DNA of 64,000 bases, taken from the NCBI RefSeq assembly GCF_000238295.3, contig NZ_AHCD03000020.1, positions 1-64,000 on the forward strand, written 5' to 3'. Source of the stretch: Pseudoalteromonas rubra. GTDB taxonomy: Bacteria > Pseudomonadota > Gammaproteobacteria > Enterobacterales > Alteromonadaceae. Shown here piece by piece: positions 23,796 through 33,125 of this stretch (position 1 is the stretch's first letter; each line of letters begins with the position of its first letter). The position numbers and the translations under genes are program-made. A model generated the notes under the pieces. The model worked only from the letters and a program-made list of their open reading frames with translations. It was not told the origin of the DNA and did no database searches.

Positions 23796-26249
23796 TTATT
23801 TACCGTATAGGTGTTGCCACCATTGAGGTTGATCTTTCAGGTGTTTGTCAAAGTAGGCGAGCATAGTGTCCCACCACTGAAAACGTCGGTCGCGAGCAAA
23901 TATCTGATGGTCCGCGCCCTTAATTTCAATCAGTTCAACATCCTGGCCAAGTAGCTTCAATGCGGTATACATAGTGTGGCTTTCTCCGACTGGCACATTG
24001 ACATCGGCATCGCCGTGTAACAGCAGCAGTGGAGTGGTTACTTTATCGGCATTAAAGACAGGGCTGTGCTGCGAGTATAATTTGGCATTATTCCACGGGA
24101 AGCTGTGCTTTGACGCTTCACCCGAATAGAGGTAACCCCACCATCCTTGCCCCCAGTATGACGTAATATTAGAGATACCAGCATGAGAAATCGATGCACT
24201 GAACATATCTGTTTTCGTGGTCAGTAACATGGTCATGAAGCCGCCATAAGACGCGCCCAGGTTACCCAAACGATTTTTATCAACATAGGGATATTCAGTC
24301 AGGAATGCTTTGGTGCCTTTGATAATGTCATCGGCAGTTTGCTCACCCCAGGCATTGACATGCTGAGCTGAGAAACGTTGGCCAAAACCAGTCGCCCCTG
24401 TTGGTTGCAAGACATACACCACATAGCCGTTTGCAGCCCACAGATTAAATGGGTAACGCCCTGTGAAGGCCCTGGAGACCGGTGAAGTACCGCCATAATA
24501 GTAGATTAAGGCTGGATACTGTTTGGATTTATCCAGGTTGTGGGGCAGGTATACCCGGCCTTTGATTTCTGTGCCCTGACTATTGGTGAAGTTAAACTCT
24601 TCCAGTTTAGCAATCTCGCTATTGCTATAAGCAAGTGGGGCTGAGTCCCACAAAGTGCGAGCGCGATTCTTATAGATGTTAACTTGTTTGAGTTGTTGTG
24701 GTGCTGAAGCTTGTGTACCGGCGACGAGTAGTGCTGGTTTACGGTTATCAGCAATACTGAAGCGCTCAACCACGTCTAAGCCAGTTTTCAAACGCGTGTA
24801 GCGATCTTTGCTGACATCGTAGAGATACAGTTGCTGACGATCTTCATCTGTCACCTTCGCAATGACATCGCCGTTACTGAGTACGTTTATACTGCCAATC
24901 GCGGGGTTAAAGGCTTTACTTAGCGCTTTTGCCTGTGCGCCTTGCTGATCTAACCAGTACAACTGGCCATCGTAGTTATTGGTGAGTTGATCTTTTTCAA
25001 CCGCTCTGCCGAGGCCATTTTTGAAATCTGGACCAGCCACAGCATAGATCCCCTTGGCTCCATATTTGGCTTCATTGAATGTGCGGTACTGACCCAGCAC
25101 AGTTTCAGAGCCCTGTGTCAGGTTGAATTCAACCAGCTCGGTTAACATATGGGGCGGAGCGGCATAATCCTGCACTGCGCGGCTGGTAAGAATACGATTG
25201 TTTTTGGCATCGTGATCTTCAAGCGTATGGCTTTGTTTGCCTTCAGTGAGTGCCTGGATCATACCGCTTTTAATATCTAGCAAATAGATTTGTGTATTGG
25301 TACGCGCATAGGACCAGCGATCTTCCAGGCCCTGATAATGCTTCACCAAAGATGTGTCTTCAGCGGGCGATTTAGACCAGCTAAATATCAGGCTGGTATC
25401 ATTAAAGTAGGCAAACTCACTGGCGCCTTTAAGATCTTCTGCGATCACCCGGGATGTCAGGGTCGCGAGATCCAGCGTTTTCAGCTGGCCATGCTGGCTG
25501 TAAACCAGCTGTTCGCCATCCTGACGCCAGGCCAAAGAACTGGCGTTAACCCCTTCAAGCGTGAAAATGACTTTATCATCGTCATTGAATACCGTGGTTT
25601 GAGTCAGCGCCTGATTACCGCGATTCGGCTGATAGTGCTTTTGTGTCGTGACATAATGCTCAGCATCCGGTGAGACGGAAACGGCACTGACGACTGGGGC
25701 ATCGAATAACTGTTTAGCAGACAGCGCTTTGGTTGTTTTGTCAGTAAACAACAGGCGATCGTGGTCTGTTTTGCCATTGAATGCCACAGAGACTTTTTTC
25801 CAGTCAGCGACTTGCTCAGCAACAATGATGACCTGATGATCGCCGGTGGGTAAATTGAGTGTTGAGGACATCTTGTCAGAATGGCGTTCACCATTGACGA
25901 AAATATGTGCCTTCTCTACGCCGTCCAGCACCAGTTCACCCTGCACGAAACGGTTGACTGAAAATTCCATTTTCATTGCCTGCAGCCCGCCCATAGTCAG
26001 TGCATTTAACTGAGACAGTGGCTGCCATTTGGCGTCAACACCCAGCATAGACACGGCTTTCTCTGAACCCGACAAGCTCGGGACCAGGTTAGCGATTATG
26101 GTTTGTTGATGTGCCGTATTATAGGGCTTAATTGTGCTGGCCTGGCCCAGAGGGCCAATAAATTGAATATTCTGCTTGTTGATTGGAGCAGCACTGAGTG
26201 ATGTACTCAATGCAGACAACAGCAGTAAAGCGACCGATTTTAACTTCAT
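23796..26249 (-). CDS. S9-family peptidase, periplasmic (DPP IV/prolyl oligopeptidase type)
   Basis: The 817-residue protein has a signal peptide (MKLKSVALLLLSALSTSLSA), a long beta-propeller-like N-terminal region and a C-terminal alpha/beta-hydrolase domain. The catalytic triad can be placed: Ser 667 in GASYGGFM, Asp 749 in HGDADVNVP and His 781 in KGADHQIF. It is expected to cleave small peptides in the periplasm, often after proline or alanine. The gene stands alone with its own terminator. Confidence 0.92.
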   Translation of the reverse strand: MKLKSVALLLLSALSTSLSAAPINKQNIQFIGPLGQASTIKPYNTAHQQTIIANLVPSLSGSEKAVSMLGVDAKWQPLSQLNALTMGGLQAMKMEFSVNRFVQGELVLDGVEKAHIFVNGERHSDKMSSTLNLPTGDHQVIIVAEQVADWKKVSVAFNGKTDHDRLLFTDKTTKALSAKQLFDAPVVSAVSVSPDAEHYVTTQKHYQPNRGNQALTQTTVFNDDDKVIFTLEGVNASSLAWRQDGEQLVYSQHGQLKTLDLATLTSRVIAEDLKGASEFAYFNDTSLIFSWSKSPAEDTSLVKHYQGLEDRWSYARTNTQIYLLDIKSGMIQALTEGKQSHTLEDHDAKNNRILTSRAVQDYAAPPHMLTELVEFNLTQGSETVLGQYRTFNEAKYGAKGIYAVAGPDFKNGLGRAVEKDQLTNNYDGQLYWLDQQGAQAKALSKAFNPAIGSINVLSNGDVIAKVTDEDRQQLYLYDVSKDRYTRLKTGLDVVERFSIADNRKPALLVAGTQASAPQQLKQVNIYKNRARTLWDSAPLAYSNSEIAKLEEFNFTNSQGTEIKGRVYLPHNLDKSKQYPALIYYYGGTSPVSRAFTGRYPFNLWAANGYVVYVLQPTGATGFGQRFSAQHVNAWGEQTADDIIKGTKAFLTEYPYVDKNRLGNLGASYGGFMTMLLTTKTDMFSASISHAGISNITSYWGQGWWGYLYSGEASKHSFPWNNAKLYSQHSPVFNADKVTTPLLLLHGDADVNVPVGESHTMYTALKLLGQDVELIEIKGADHQIFARDRRFQWWDTMLAYFDKHLKDQPQWWQHLYGK

Positions 26250-26337
26250 AGTTTGCGCCTATTGTGGGTAAATTAGACGTATACTATAACATATACTGTA
26301 CGCTTCTCATCCACACCTGAGACTAACTCACAATCTC

Positions 26338-27546
26338 CTAAGGGTTTGAATTTATCATTCTCTGCCATGAGTGGATCCAGCGAATAAACTCGGGTAAGGC
26401 TTTAGGCCGACTGATCAGATAGCCTTGCATCAGCAAGCTGTATTTATATTTTTCCAGATATTGTAATTCTTCAATGCGCTCGATGCCTTCAGCAACAATG
26501 TCCATTTGTTGATTTTGTGCAATATCAATCAGGCTGTCGACCAGTACCTGAGAAAAACGGTCACACTCTATATAGGTGATGAGTGAGCGGTCCAGTTTGA
26601 TTTCGGTAAAGGGCAAGCTTTTTAACTGCTGCAGGTTAGTAAACCCGGTTCCGAAGTCATCCAGTGAGAGGTCGAAGCCTCTTAACCTTAACCTGTTGAT
26701 GGTTTCCAGTTGCAAGCTGCTGACAATGGGCTGGTTTTCGGTGATCTCTATGATCACTTCCTTGGGTTCCAGACGGTTGAGTTCGAGGATCAGAGCAAGC
26801 TTGTCCGGACAGCCACTGTCATTGAGTTGCACAGGTGACAAGTTAAAAGCGAGTTTAAAGGGGTAATTGAGTTCGGCTCTGAGTTTTTGGAACTCTTTAG
26901 TGGCTTTCTCAAATAATTGAAAAGTCACCAGATTAATCAAGTCCAGATCCTGAGCCACCCCAATAAACCGATGAGGGAGAAGGGTTTCACCATACTGCTG
27001 AGAAACAATGCGCGCTAACACTTCGACACTTTTGATCTTCTTGCTGCCACGATGGACTTTGGGCTGATAAAAAGGCGTGATTTCGTTATTACTGATCGCA
27101 TACAGCAGTTGATCTTCTGTGACACAAGACTCTTCAGACTCATCGTTACCAATAAAACTATCCAGCTTCTTAAGCAGTCTGTCTACATCATTGAGTTGCA
27201 CAGGTTTAGAGATGTTGCCTATCAGGTGGGTATTATGTTGTCTTGCCAGGTTCGCAGCCAGATCCATCACCCGGGTTTCCATCTCAGAGATAATGACAAT
27301 CCCGCCGGGATATCTCAGTTCGCCGAGCTTGCGGATCAGTTCCATACCATCCATGTCAGGCATGTTGAGATCGGTAAAAACCGCATCATAGTGCATAGGG
27401 GTTTGCCGAACCAGCTCAAGTGCTTGGGGTGCACTGTCTACGGTGGTCACATAGTCTACTTCCAGCTCAGCCAGTATGGCTTTCATAACTATCAAAATCG
27501 CCTGTGAATCGTCAACGACAAGAATGTGTTTAGCCTGATGTTGCAT
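26338..27546 (-). CDS. Response regulator with EAL cyclic-di-GMP phosphodiesterase domain
   Basis: A 402-residue protein with a receiver domain (VVDDSQ, phospho-acceptor in FTDLNMPDMDG, Lys in GNISKPVQ) followed by an EAL domain. The metal and catalytic residues appear complete: EVLARI, the Asn of LAFNLSP, the Glu of IEITEN, LDDFGTGF, the Lys of TEIKLDRS, VAEGIE and the Gln of LMQGYLISRP. It should therefore be an active phosphodiesterase, in the domain order of Pseudomonas RocR. The second residue of EAL is Val, which is common. No kinase is adjacent. Confidence 0.92.
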   Translation of the reverse strand: MQHQAKHILVVDDSQAILIVMKAILAELEVDYVTTVDSAPQALELVRQTPMHYDAVFTDLNMPDMDGMELIRKLGELRYPGGIVIISEMETRVMDLAANLARQHNTHLIGNISKPVQLNDVDRLLKKLDSFIGNDESEESCVTEDQLLYAISNNEITPFYQPKVHRGSKKIKSVEVLARIVSQQYGETLLPHRFIGVAQDLDLINLVTFQLFEKATKEFQKLRAELNYPFKLAFNLSPVQLNDSGCPDKLALILELNRLEPKEVIIEITENQPIVSSLQLETINRLRLRGFDLSLDDFGTGFTNLQQLKSLPFTEIKLDRSLITYIECDRFSQVLVDSLIDIAQNQQMDIVAEGIERIEELQYLEKYKYSLLMQGYLISRPKALPEFIRWIHSWQRMINSNP

Positions 27547-27732
27547 GACGCTATCCTTAGTTTGGAACTTAATTGTCAGTTTAGTACATGGGATATAGAA
27601 CGCACATGACAGCGGTGAAGCTGGGAGAAAATAATTGCGTTGTTGAGTGCCTGGACAGACTTACAGGGCTAGGTACTTGTCGATAAAAAGTGCGTATAAT
27701 GGGCACACTGTATGTTTTAACGACGAGTCAAC

Positions 27733-28746
27733 ATGACCCGCATTGAGTTTCCCTTAGCAGGCTATCGGATGTCTGTACTAGTGGATCGCCAGGAGATCCT
27801 TCAGGTTTATCAGGATCAACAGCGACTGGCACATGAACCCATCGACGCACAATTTGTCCAGGTCAATGTTGCTGGACACACACTTCAACTGGATCGCAGC
27901 CGACTAGCCGAGGGGTTGCTGGCGGTGGCAATCAACGACGAACCCTGGCAATGGCTCGAGGTGCCAATCCAGCATAATGACAATAAAGGAAGCTGGCTTG
28001 GGCTGGCGGCTTTGGGGTTTAAGTTGCTAAAGAGTGCCAATGTGGTTAAAGCAGCACTGGCAGGGGCCTCATTGGCTGGGTATGCCTGGCTGTTTTCCTG
28101 GCAGTTTGCGGTGATGTTATTGGCGTGTTTGGTGATCCATGAGTACGGCCATATTCGGGCTATGCGCTACTTTGGATTGAAAACCAAAGGGATTTACCTT
28201 ATTCCGTTTGTAGGGGGGTTAGCTGTTAGTGAAGACAAACTGACTACCCGTTGGCAAAATGTCATTATTTCCCTGATGGGGCCTGCTTTTGGCTTACTTG
28301 CCTCGCTGGTAGCAGTGGTTCTGTATTATGTTACTGAGCTGGAGATATTCGCTGGTGTGGCGGTGCTGAGTGCATTGCTTAACCTTTTTAATATGTTGCC
28401 CATTTTACCGCTCGATGGGGGACATGTACTGAAGAGTATCAGTTTTTCTATGCGTTCCTGGGTTGGCCTGTTGATCTGTCTGGCTGGGATTTTGCTGGGT
28501 GCGGTGATCAGTTATACCTTTGGTTTGATGCTGCTGGTTTTCTTCCTGGTGATAGGCACACTCGATATTTTGCTGGAGTGGCGGGGCCGTCATCAGGCTC
28601 ATCTCATCCCGCTAGATCGCTATGGTCAGATCGTCTCAACGGCGCTGTATGTTGTTGTCTGCGTGGGCTTAATTGGCGTGATGTGGCACTTTGCTGACGC
28701 GGATAGCGTATTGCTGAGTCTGCCCCTTAAAGTATTGTCCAATTAA
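27733..28746 (+). CDS. M50 (site-2-protease) family membrane metalloprotease
   Basis: The 337-residue protein has an N-terminal soluble part of about 90 residues, then several membrane helices. The zinc motif HEYGH is at residues 136-140 within a helix, and LFNMLPILPLDGGHVLKSI supplies the third ligand Asp in the usual N-x-x-P-x-x-P-x-D-G-G form. These enzymes cut substrates within the membrane. No substrate or regulator gene is apparent nearby, and the N-terminal domain is not recognised. Confidence 0.87.
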   Translation: MTRIEFPLAGYRMSVLVDRQEILQVYQDQQRLAHEPIDAQFVQVNVAGHTLQLDRSRLAEGLLAVAINDEPWQWLEVPIQHNDNKGSWLGLAALGFKLLKSANVVKAALAGASLAGYAWLFSWQFAVMLLACLVIHEYGHIRAMRYFGLKTKGIYLIPFVGGLAVSEDKLTTRWQNVIISLMGPAFGLLASLVAVVLYYVTELEIFAGVAVLSALLNLFNMLPILPLDGGHVLKSISFSMRSWVGLLICLAGILLGAVISYTFGLMLLVFFLVIGTLDILLEWRGRHQAHLIPLDRYGQIVSTALYVVVCVGLIGVMWHFADADSVLLSLPLKVLSN

Positions 28747-28752
28747 TCTTTA

Positions 28753-28774
28753 GCCGGTCAGGTTGCTGACCGGC
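28753..28774. terminator. Hairpin between convergent genes
   Basis: GCCGGTCAG (28753-28761) and CTGACCGGC (28766-28774) form a perfect 9-bp stem, located between the M50 protease gene and the AtoE gene, which converge. No T-run longer than three follows. Confidence 0.65.
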
Positions 28775-28786
28775 ATACATGACGGG

Positions 28787-30100
28787 TTAGGCCAGGGTCA
28801 GTAATAGTGCAATCACCACGCCACTGACCAGCAATTGAATCAAACAAAACCCCATAATATCTTTGGCTTTTAAGCCTGCAATGGCCAGTACTGGCAGTGC
28901 CCAGAAGGGTTGAATAAGGTTGGTCCAGGCATCGCCCCAGGCAACGGCCATAGCAACACGAGCAATGTCGGTCCCAAGCGCTTGTGCCGCGGGGATCACA
29001 ATAGGTGCCTGCACAGCCCATTGCCCACCTCCTGAAGGAACAAAAATGTTCACCAGTCCGGCACTGAGAAAGCTCCATAAGGGCAGTGTTGTGCTGGTAC
29101 TGATCTCGACAAAGCCACCCGAAATCTGCTGTGCGAGCCCGGTTTTGACCATCACAGCCATGATCCCTGCATAGAAAGGAAACTGGATCACAATACCCGC
29201 ACCTCCCCTAATCGCCTCTTGTAAGCTGTTTAGCAGGTTAGCAGGGGTGCGATGTAACAAGATCGCCAGAAACAGGAATAATGCAATGACACTATTGAGG
29301 TTGAGCGTACCTCCGGCTGCCAAAAAATAATAAAACAGGTAACCACACCCGAGCAGGCCTATTGTCGTACCGATCAAAGCGCTGTGTTCAATACGCTCTG
29401 CCGGAGTCATTGAGGCGGGTGGGCTGGGTGGCTCCGGTTGTGCCAGTTTGCTGGGGTCGACTACGACCTGAGACTGTGCTGGTGGGAGCATAAAGCGATT
29501 AAGTAGAGGCATGCTCACCAATAATACACCCAGGATAAGCAGGTTGAATGGGGCGAACAGCGTTTGGCTGGTGCCCAGGACACCTATCTGAGCTTCGGCA
29601 AAATGGCCAGGCGTGGCGATGGTAAGTGGCACGGAACCGGCCAGCCCGCCATGCCAGACGATAAATCCGGAGTAGGCACTGGCCACCAATAAGCGATAAT
29701 CTACGGCGATCTGACGAGCGAGCGCTTTAGCAAATAAGGCGCCCACCACCAGACCAAAGCCCCAGTTTAACCAGCTTGCCAGCATTGCAACTAAGGTGAC
29801 CAGCATAATAGCCTGTGCAGGTGAACGAGCGAACGTGGCCAGTTTGTTCAGCGCAGTGATACAGGGTTGTGTACTGGCTAACATATATCCACACACTAAA
29901 ATGAGCAGCATCTGCATGGCAAATTGCAGCAGGTTCCAAAACCCTTGCCCCCAGATGGTGATGGCTTCCAGTGGGGTCGTAGGTGTAAATACGCTGGCAA
30001 GGGCGAGCACCAGCAGGGTCAGCAGGCAAACGAAGATATAGGGGTCGGGTAAATATCGTTCAACCAGTCGGCTGAGTGGTTGCGTGATACGATTTAGCAT
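28787..30100 (-). CDS. atoE: Short-chain fatty acid transporter, AtoE family
   Basis: The 437-residue integral membrane protein begins LVERYLPDPYIFVCLLTLLV and contains IWGQGFWNLLQFAMQMLLIL, both very close to E. coli AtoE. Its length also matches. It should import short-chain fatty acids such as butyrate or acetoacetate. The ato degradation genes do not accompany it, so the symbol is by family and the substrate is inferred. Confidence 0.85.
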   Translation of the reverse strand: MLNRITQPLSRLVERYLPDPYIFVCLLTLLVLALASVFTPTTPLEAITIWGQGFWNLLQFAMQMLLILVCGYMLASTQPCITALNKLATFARSPAQAIMLVTLVAMLASWLNWGFGLVVGALFAKALARQIAVDYRLLVASAYSGFIVWHGGLAGSVPLTIATPGHFAEAQIGVLGTSQTLFAPFNLLILGVLLVSMPLLNRFMLPPAQSQVVVDPSKLAQPEPPSPPASMTPAERIEHSALIGTTIGLLGCGYLFYYFLAAGGTLNLNSVIALFLFLAILLHRTPANLLNSLQEAIRGGAGIVIQFPFYAGIMAVMVKTGLAQQISGGFVEISTSTTLPLWSFLSAGLVNIFVPSGGGQWAVQAPIVIPAAQALGTDIARVAMAVAWGDAWTNLIQPFWALPVLAIAGLKAKDIMGFCLIQLLVSGVVIALLLTLA

Positions 30101-30340
30101 GACAGGTTCCCATTGAGTGCGCGCAACAAACAGCGGTTCATATAAAAAGTGACTTAATTCACTAAAAGTTAGTCAATTAAGCTATGCTAATAGCTGTGAG
30201 CGTCGCGTGATTTTTTTATTTTATTGATTTTTAAGCGTTTGTAATTTTGGCACAAAACATGTAACAGTTAAATCATACGATTGAATTGTCTGCGCGTCAC
30301 CATACAAATGCGTAGTTAAAACTAAAAAAGAGAGGTCTTT

Positions 30341-30565
30341 ATGGCAGGACAGGGTTCAGGAGGCAATGTAATTGCCGCAATATGTAATGTCTTTTTTCCA
30401 GGTTTAGGACAATTAGTGCAGGGACGTTTACTTGCAGCGCTTATCTTCGCAGTCGTCTGTGTTGGTGGATATGCACTATGGTGGCTGGTAGTGCCTGCGG
30501 TAGTGGCAGCCATTTTCCACTTGTGGTCGATCATTGATGCGGCTAAGTATCGCTCATCAGATTGA
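30341..30565 (+). CDS. Small membrane protein, TM2-like
   Basis: A 74-residue protein with two hydrophobic helices around NVFFPGLGQLVQGRLLAALI and ALWWLVVPAVVAAIFHLWSI, ending IDAAKYRSSD. The P-G-x-G-Q turn resembles the TM2-domain/YqaE-like small membrane proteins. AGAGAGG lies seven bases before the ATG. The end overlaps the convergent AEC gene by nine bases. Function unknown. Confidence 0.75.
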   Translation: MAGQGSGGNVIAAICNVFFPGLGQLVQGRLLAALIFAVVCVGGYALWWLVVPAVVAAIFHLWSIIDAAKYRSSD

Positions 30566-31462
30566 TAAAACAGCTAGCCAAAGGCTGAGTGAGATCACAC
30601 TTAGCAGGGTAGATAGCACAACGCCGCCAGCACTGACTGCTTGTTGAACGGATAGCTGGCGGGCAACCAGGTACGCGTTGACACCCAGTGGCGCGGCACT
30701 CATCAGCGTGACGACCTGGCGCTGTAATGGCTCTAGTGCCAAAAGTGTTGCTGTCAGATAAACGCACAGTGGCAGTATCAGCAGTTTGACGATGCTGACC
30801 ATGAGTGCCGGATACCACACCGAGCGAAATCCGTACTGAACCAGGCTGGCACCCAACACAAACAGTGCACCTGCAATGGCTGGTTGGGCAAACCAGTCCA
30901 TCCCTGACAGCAGCAAAGCCGGGATAGTCACTGGCAGCAAATTGGCGAGCAGTCCGAGGCTGATACTCAGTACAACAGGATTCAAAAACAGTGGCTTGAG
31001 CCAGTCAATGCCGCCTTTCCCTTTTCCGGCCAAAATGAAAGTAAGAGAAAATAACACGGCACTGTGCAGTGGGATGATCATAAATACCATGGCCGCAGCC
31101 TGTTCACCCAGCGCTGCCAGAATGACAGGCAGACCGACCACCACCGTATTCGAGTAGGTACCGTTTAACGCGCTTAATGCGGCTTCTTCGGTCGCGAGGT
31201 TAAAACGTTGCCGCATCACGAGTAGTACCAGGCAGTAAAGCGCAATGACGGGCAGATAAAACGCCAGCAGTAACTTTGCAGAGGTAACCTGTGACAAGTC
31301 GGCGCGATACATACTCAAGAAAAGCAGCATAGGGATGGCGAGATTAAAAATATAGACGCGGATCCCATCCAATTGTGCGGCCGAGATAAATCGGATCCGC
31401 GCCGCCACAAATCCACAGCTGACGACGAAAATCAATGGAAACAGGATATCAATGAAAGTCAC
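30557..31462 (-). CDS. AEC-family (auxin efflux carrier-like) transporter
   Basis: A 301-residue membrane protein with ten predicted hydrophobic segments in two halves. The N-terminal pattern FPLIFVVSCGFVAAR and the mid-protein TYSNTVVVGLPVILAALG are typical for the AEC family, which exports or takes up small organic acids. The C-terminal half ends LSVISLSLWLAVLSI. No substrate can be told from context. Confidence 0.88.
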   Translation of the reverse strand: MTFIDILFPLIFVVSCGFVAARIRFISAAQLDGIRVYIFNLAIPMLLFLSMYRADLSQVTSAKLLLAFYLPVIALYCLVLLVMRQRFNLATEEAALSALNGTYSNTVVVGLPVILAALGEQAAAMVFMIIPLHSAVLFSLTFILAGKGKGGIDWLKPLFLNPVVLSISLGLLANLLPVTIPALLLSGMDWFAQPAIAGALFVLGASLVQYGFRSVWYPALMVSIVKLLILPLCVYLTATLLALEPLQRQVVTLMSAAPLGVNAYLVARQLSVQQAVSAGGVVLSTLLSVISLSLWLAVLSI

Positions 31463-31597
31463 GGTTTACTCGTTGGTTGTGAAGGGAGTTATTGGCAATG
31501 GAGAGCGGTATTATACGGGTTTATCGGCACTAAACAATGCAGCGTCGTGTGGTTCAGGTATACTAACAGCGTTGTATTAGATAACTTTGAAGTGACT

Positions 31598-31972
31598 ATG
31601 GAGTATCAGTTTATTCGCGATCCGATAGCCGGATTTCGTGTCAAAATGTCAGCGGAACATGAGCTGGTTGGACGCTGGTTAAATGATGAGCTTGCGCACG
31701 ACGCAGTGCCGGCCTTGCTGGCTCGCCTGAAAGAAATTAAAGCAACCCGGGATGAGTGTTGCCTGGAAGGACGTGAGGTACGCCTGATAGTCACCCATCA
31801 GGAAGCGCTGTTTGAAGCCCATGACTTATATCACGAGCAAACCGATGCGTTGTCTGCGTTCAGTGATGATGCGCTCGCTTTGGAAGAGCATGGCCTGAGC
31901 GCAGGATGTGGCTTCGAAGATTTCGAAGCCCTGTTACTGGACTGGCAGGATTTTATTCGTCGTCGCCGTTAG
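31598..31972 (+). CDS. yacL: YacL family protein (UPF0231)
   Basis: The 124-residue product MEYQFIRDPIAGFRVKMSAE... matches the length and start of E. coli YacL/UPF0231. The ATG at 31598 is chosen over longer in-frame extensions, which would run back over the AEC promoter region. The C-terminus contains the typical FEDFEALLLDWQDFI segment. The gene overlaps the convergent oxygenase gene by four bases. The role is unknown. Confidence 0.85.
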   Translation: MEYQFIRDPIAGFRVKMSAEHELVGRWLNDELAHDAVPALLARLKEIKATRDECCLEGREVRLIVTHQEALFEAHDLYHEQTDALSAFSDDALALEEHGLSAGCGFEDFEALLLDWQDFIRRRR

Positions 31973-32685
31973 CTCGTGGCTTGCTGAGGGGGGGCGCCAT
32001 ATAGTTGCTCCGCCCGATTAAATAAGACCCAGGATGTGAGAATATATTTGTCATTGGAACGCGGCATGTTGCCCCGGTGTGTATGTGTAAAGTAGGCTGG
32101 TGCAATCACCATTGAGCCCTGTTTTGGCTTGATGCATTTGTCTTGATAATGAAACTCGGTTTCGCCGCCTTCTTCCACATCATTGAGATAAAACATAAAT
32201 AACAATACCCGGTGGAGTGCTTCGTTGTGCTGCAATTGAGGATAAACTTCACTGTGCCAGTAGGGATAACCGCCCTCATTAGTCGGGTAGCGTTGTGCCT
32301 GGATAGACCCTAAACGAAACAGTTGTTGGGTTAATATCGGGAGCTGAGGTTTACCTACTTCCTCAAAGTTATCAACGGTTAAATTGACGGGCTGGCCAGT
32401 CTTTGGATGATACACACTGAGCCCGAAGGCCCCAATCATCATGAAAAAGTGCTCTTCAATATAATCGAACAGGTATTTCGACGTGGTTTGTTGAATATGT
32501 GTTAATTGCTGAGCATAATCCGGGTATTGATTTAAATACAGATCCTGACTGATTTTCTTACTGAGGTCGACGCCTCCTGAGGTGGTCCCCTGTGCCAGAT
32601 GAGGGCTGTTATCAAAGGTCTGAATAAACTGCTGGCAAAACTCAGGACTCAGTGCATTCTCATAAATGCGAATAAAATCAGTCAT
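31969..32685 (-). CDS. 2OG-Fe(II) oxygenase family protein
   Basis: A 238-residue protein of the prolyl-4-hydroxylase-like dioxygenase fold. The central segment YWHSEVYPQLQHNEALHRVL holds the first His, followed by LLFMFYLNDVEEGGETEFHY, and FTHTHRGN supplies the second His about 75 residues later. The first motif reads H-S-E where H-x-D is usual; Glu is tolerated in some members, so activity is plausible but not certain. The start at the second Met (MTDFIRIYENALSPEF) fits the family better than the first. Confidence 0.82.
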   Translation of the reverse strand: MTDFIRIYENALSPEFCQQFIQTFDNSPHLAQGTTSGGVDLSKKISQDLYLNQYPDYAQQLTHIQQTTSKYLFDYIEEHFFMMIGAFGLSVYHPKTGQPVNLTVDNFEEVGKPQLPILTQQLFRLGSIQAQRYPTNEGGYPYWHSEVYPQLQHNEALHRVLLFMFYLNDVEEGGETEFHYQDKCIKPKQGSMVIAPAYFTHTHRGNMPRSNDKYILTSWVLFNRAEQLYGAPPQQATS

Positions 32686-32714
32686 GTTGATATCCAAAAT
32701 TGGTTAGAATTATT

Positions 32715-33104
32715 ATGTTGTCAGAAACTATTATGCCGCGTTTCAGTGAAACGGATGTCCTCGGACACATCAACAATACCGTACTCCCGGTATGGTTTGA
32801 AGCGGCGCGCATACCTATTTTCAAAATTTTTACACCGGATCTTAATCCACATCAATGGAAGCTAATTGTTGCCAAGGTAGAAGTAACCTTCAAAGGAGAG
32901 CTGTTTTATGGCCAGCCTGTCGAAATCAAAACGGCGATTGAAAAGGTTGGTAACAGCTCCTTTGTGATCCTACAGCAGGCCTGGCAGCATGATGAATGCT
33001 GTGCCGAAGGGCGCACCGTGATGGTGCGTTATGACTTTGCGGGTAAAACATCTCAACCACTCAGTGATGAAGAGCAGGCTGCGCTAGGCAAGTATGCGTT
33101 ATAG
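32715..33104 (+). CDS. Acyl-CoA thioesterase, hotdog fold (YbgC/4HBT type)
   Basis: The 129-residue protein has the 4-hydroxybenzoyl-CoA-thioesterase signature PRFSETDVLGHINNTVLPVW, in which the Asp is catalytic, and the later VEVTFKGELFYGQPVEIK strand. It should hydrolyse acyl-CoA thioesters in the cytoplasm. The gene is divergent from the oxygenase gene, only 29 bases apart. The start codon is uncertain, as no strong ribosome binding site is seen; a TTG at 32700 is possible. Confidence 0.85.
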   Translation: MLSETIMPRFSETDVLGHINNTVLPVWFEAARIPIFKIFTPDLNPHQWKLIVAKVEVTFKGELFYGQPVEIKTAIEKVGNSSFVILQQAWQHDECCAEGRTVMVRYDFAGKTSQPLSDEEQAALGKYAL

Positions 33105-33125
33105 CGCGCCCGGCCGGATATTCGC

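Noticed and set aside
31373..31597. Long N-terminal extension of YacL
   Set aside because: The extension lies over the AEC gene start and its upstream region and is absent from the family; the start at 31598 gives the normal length.
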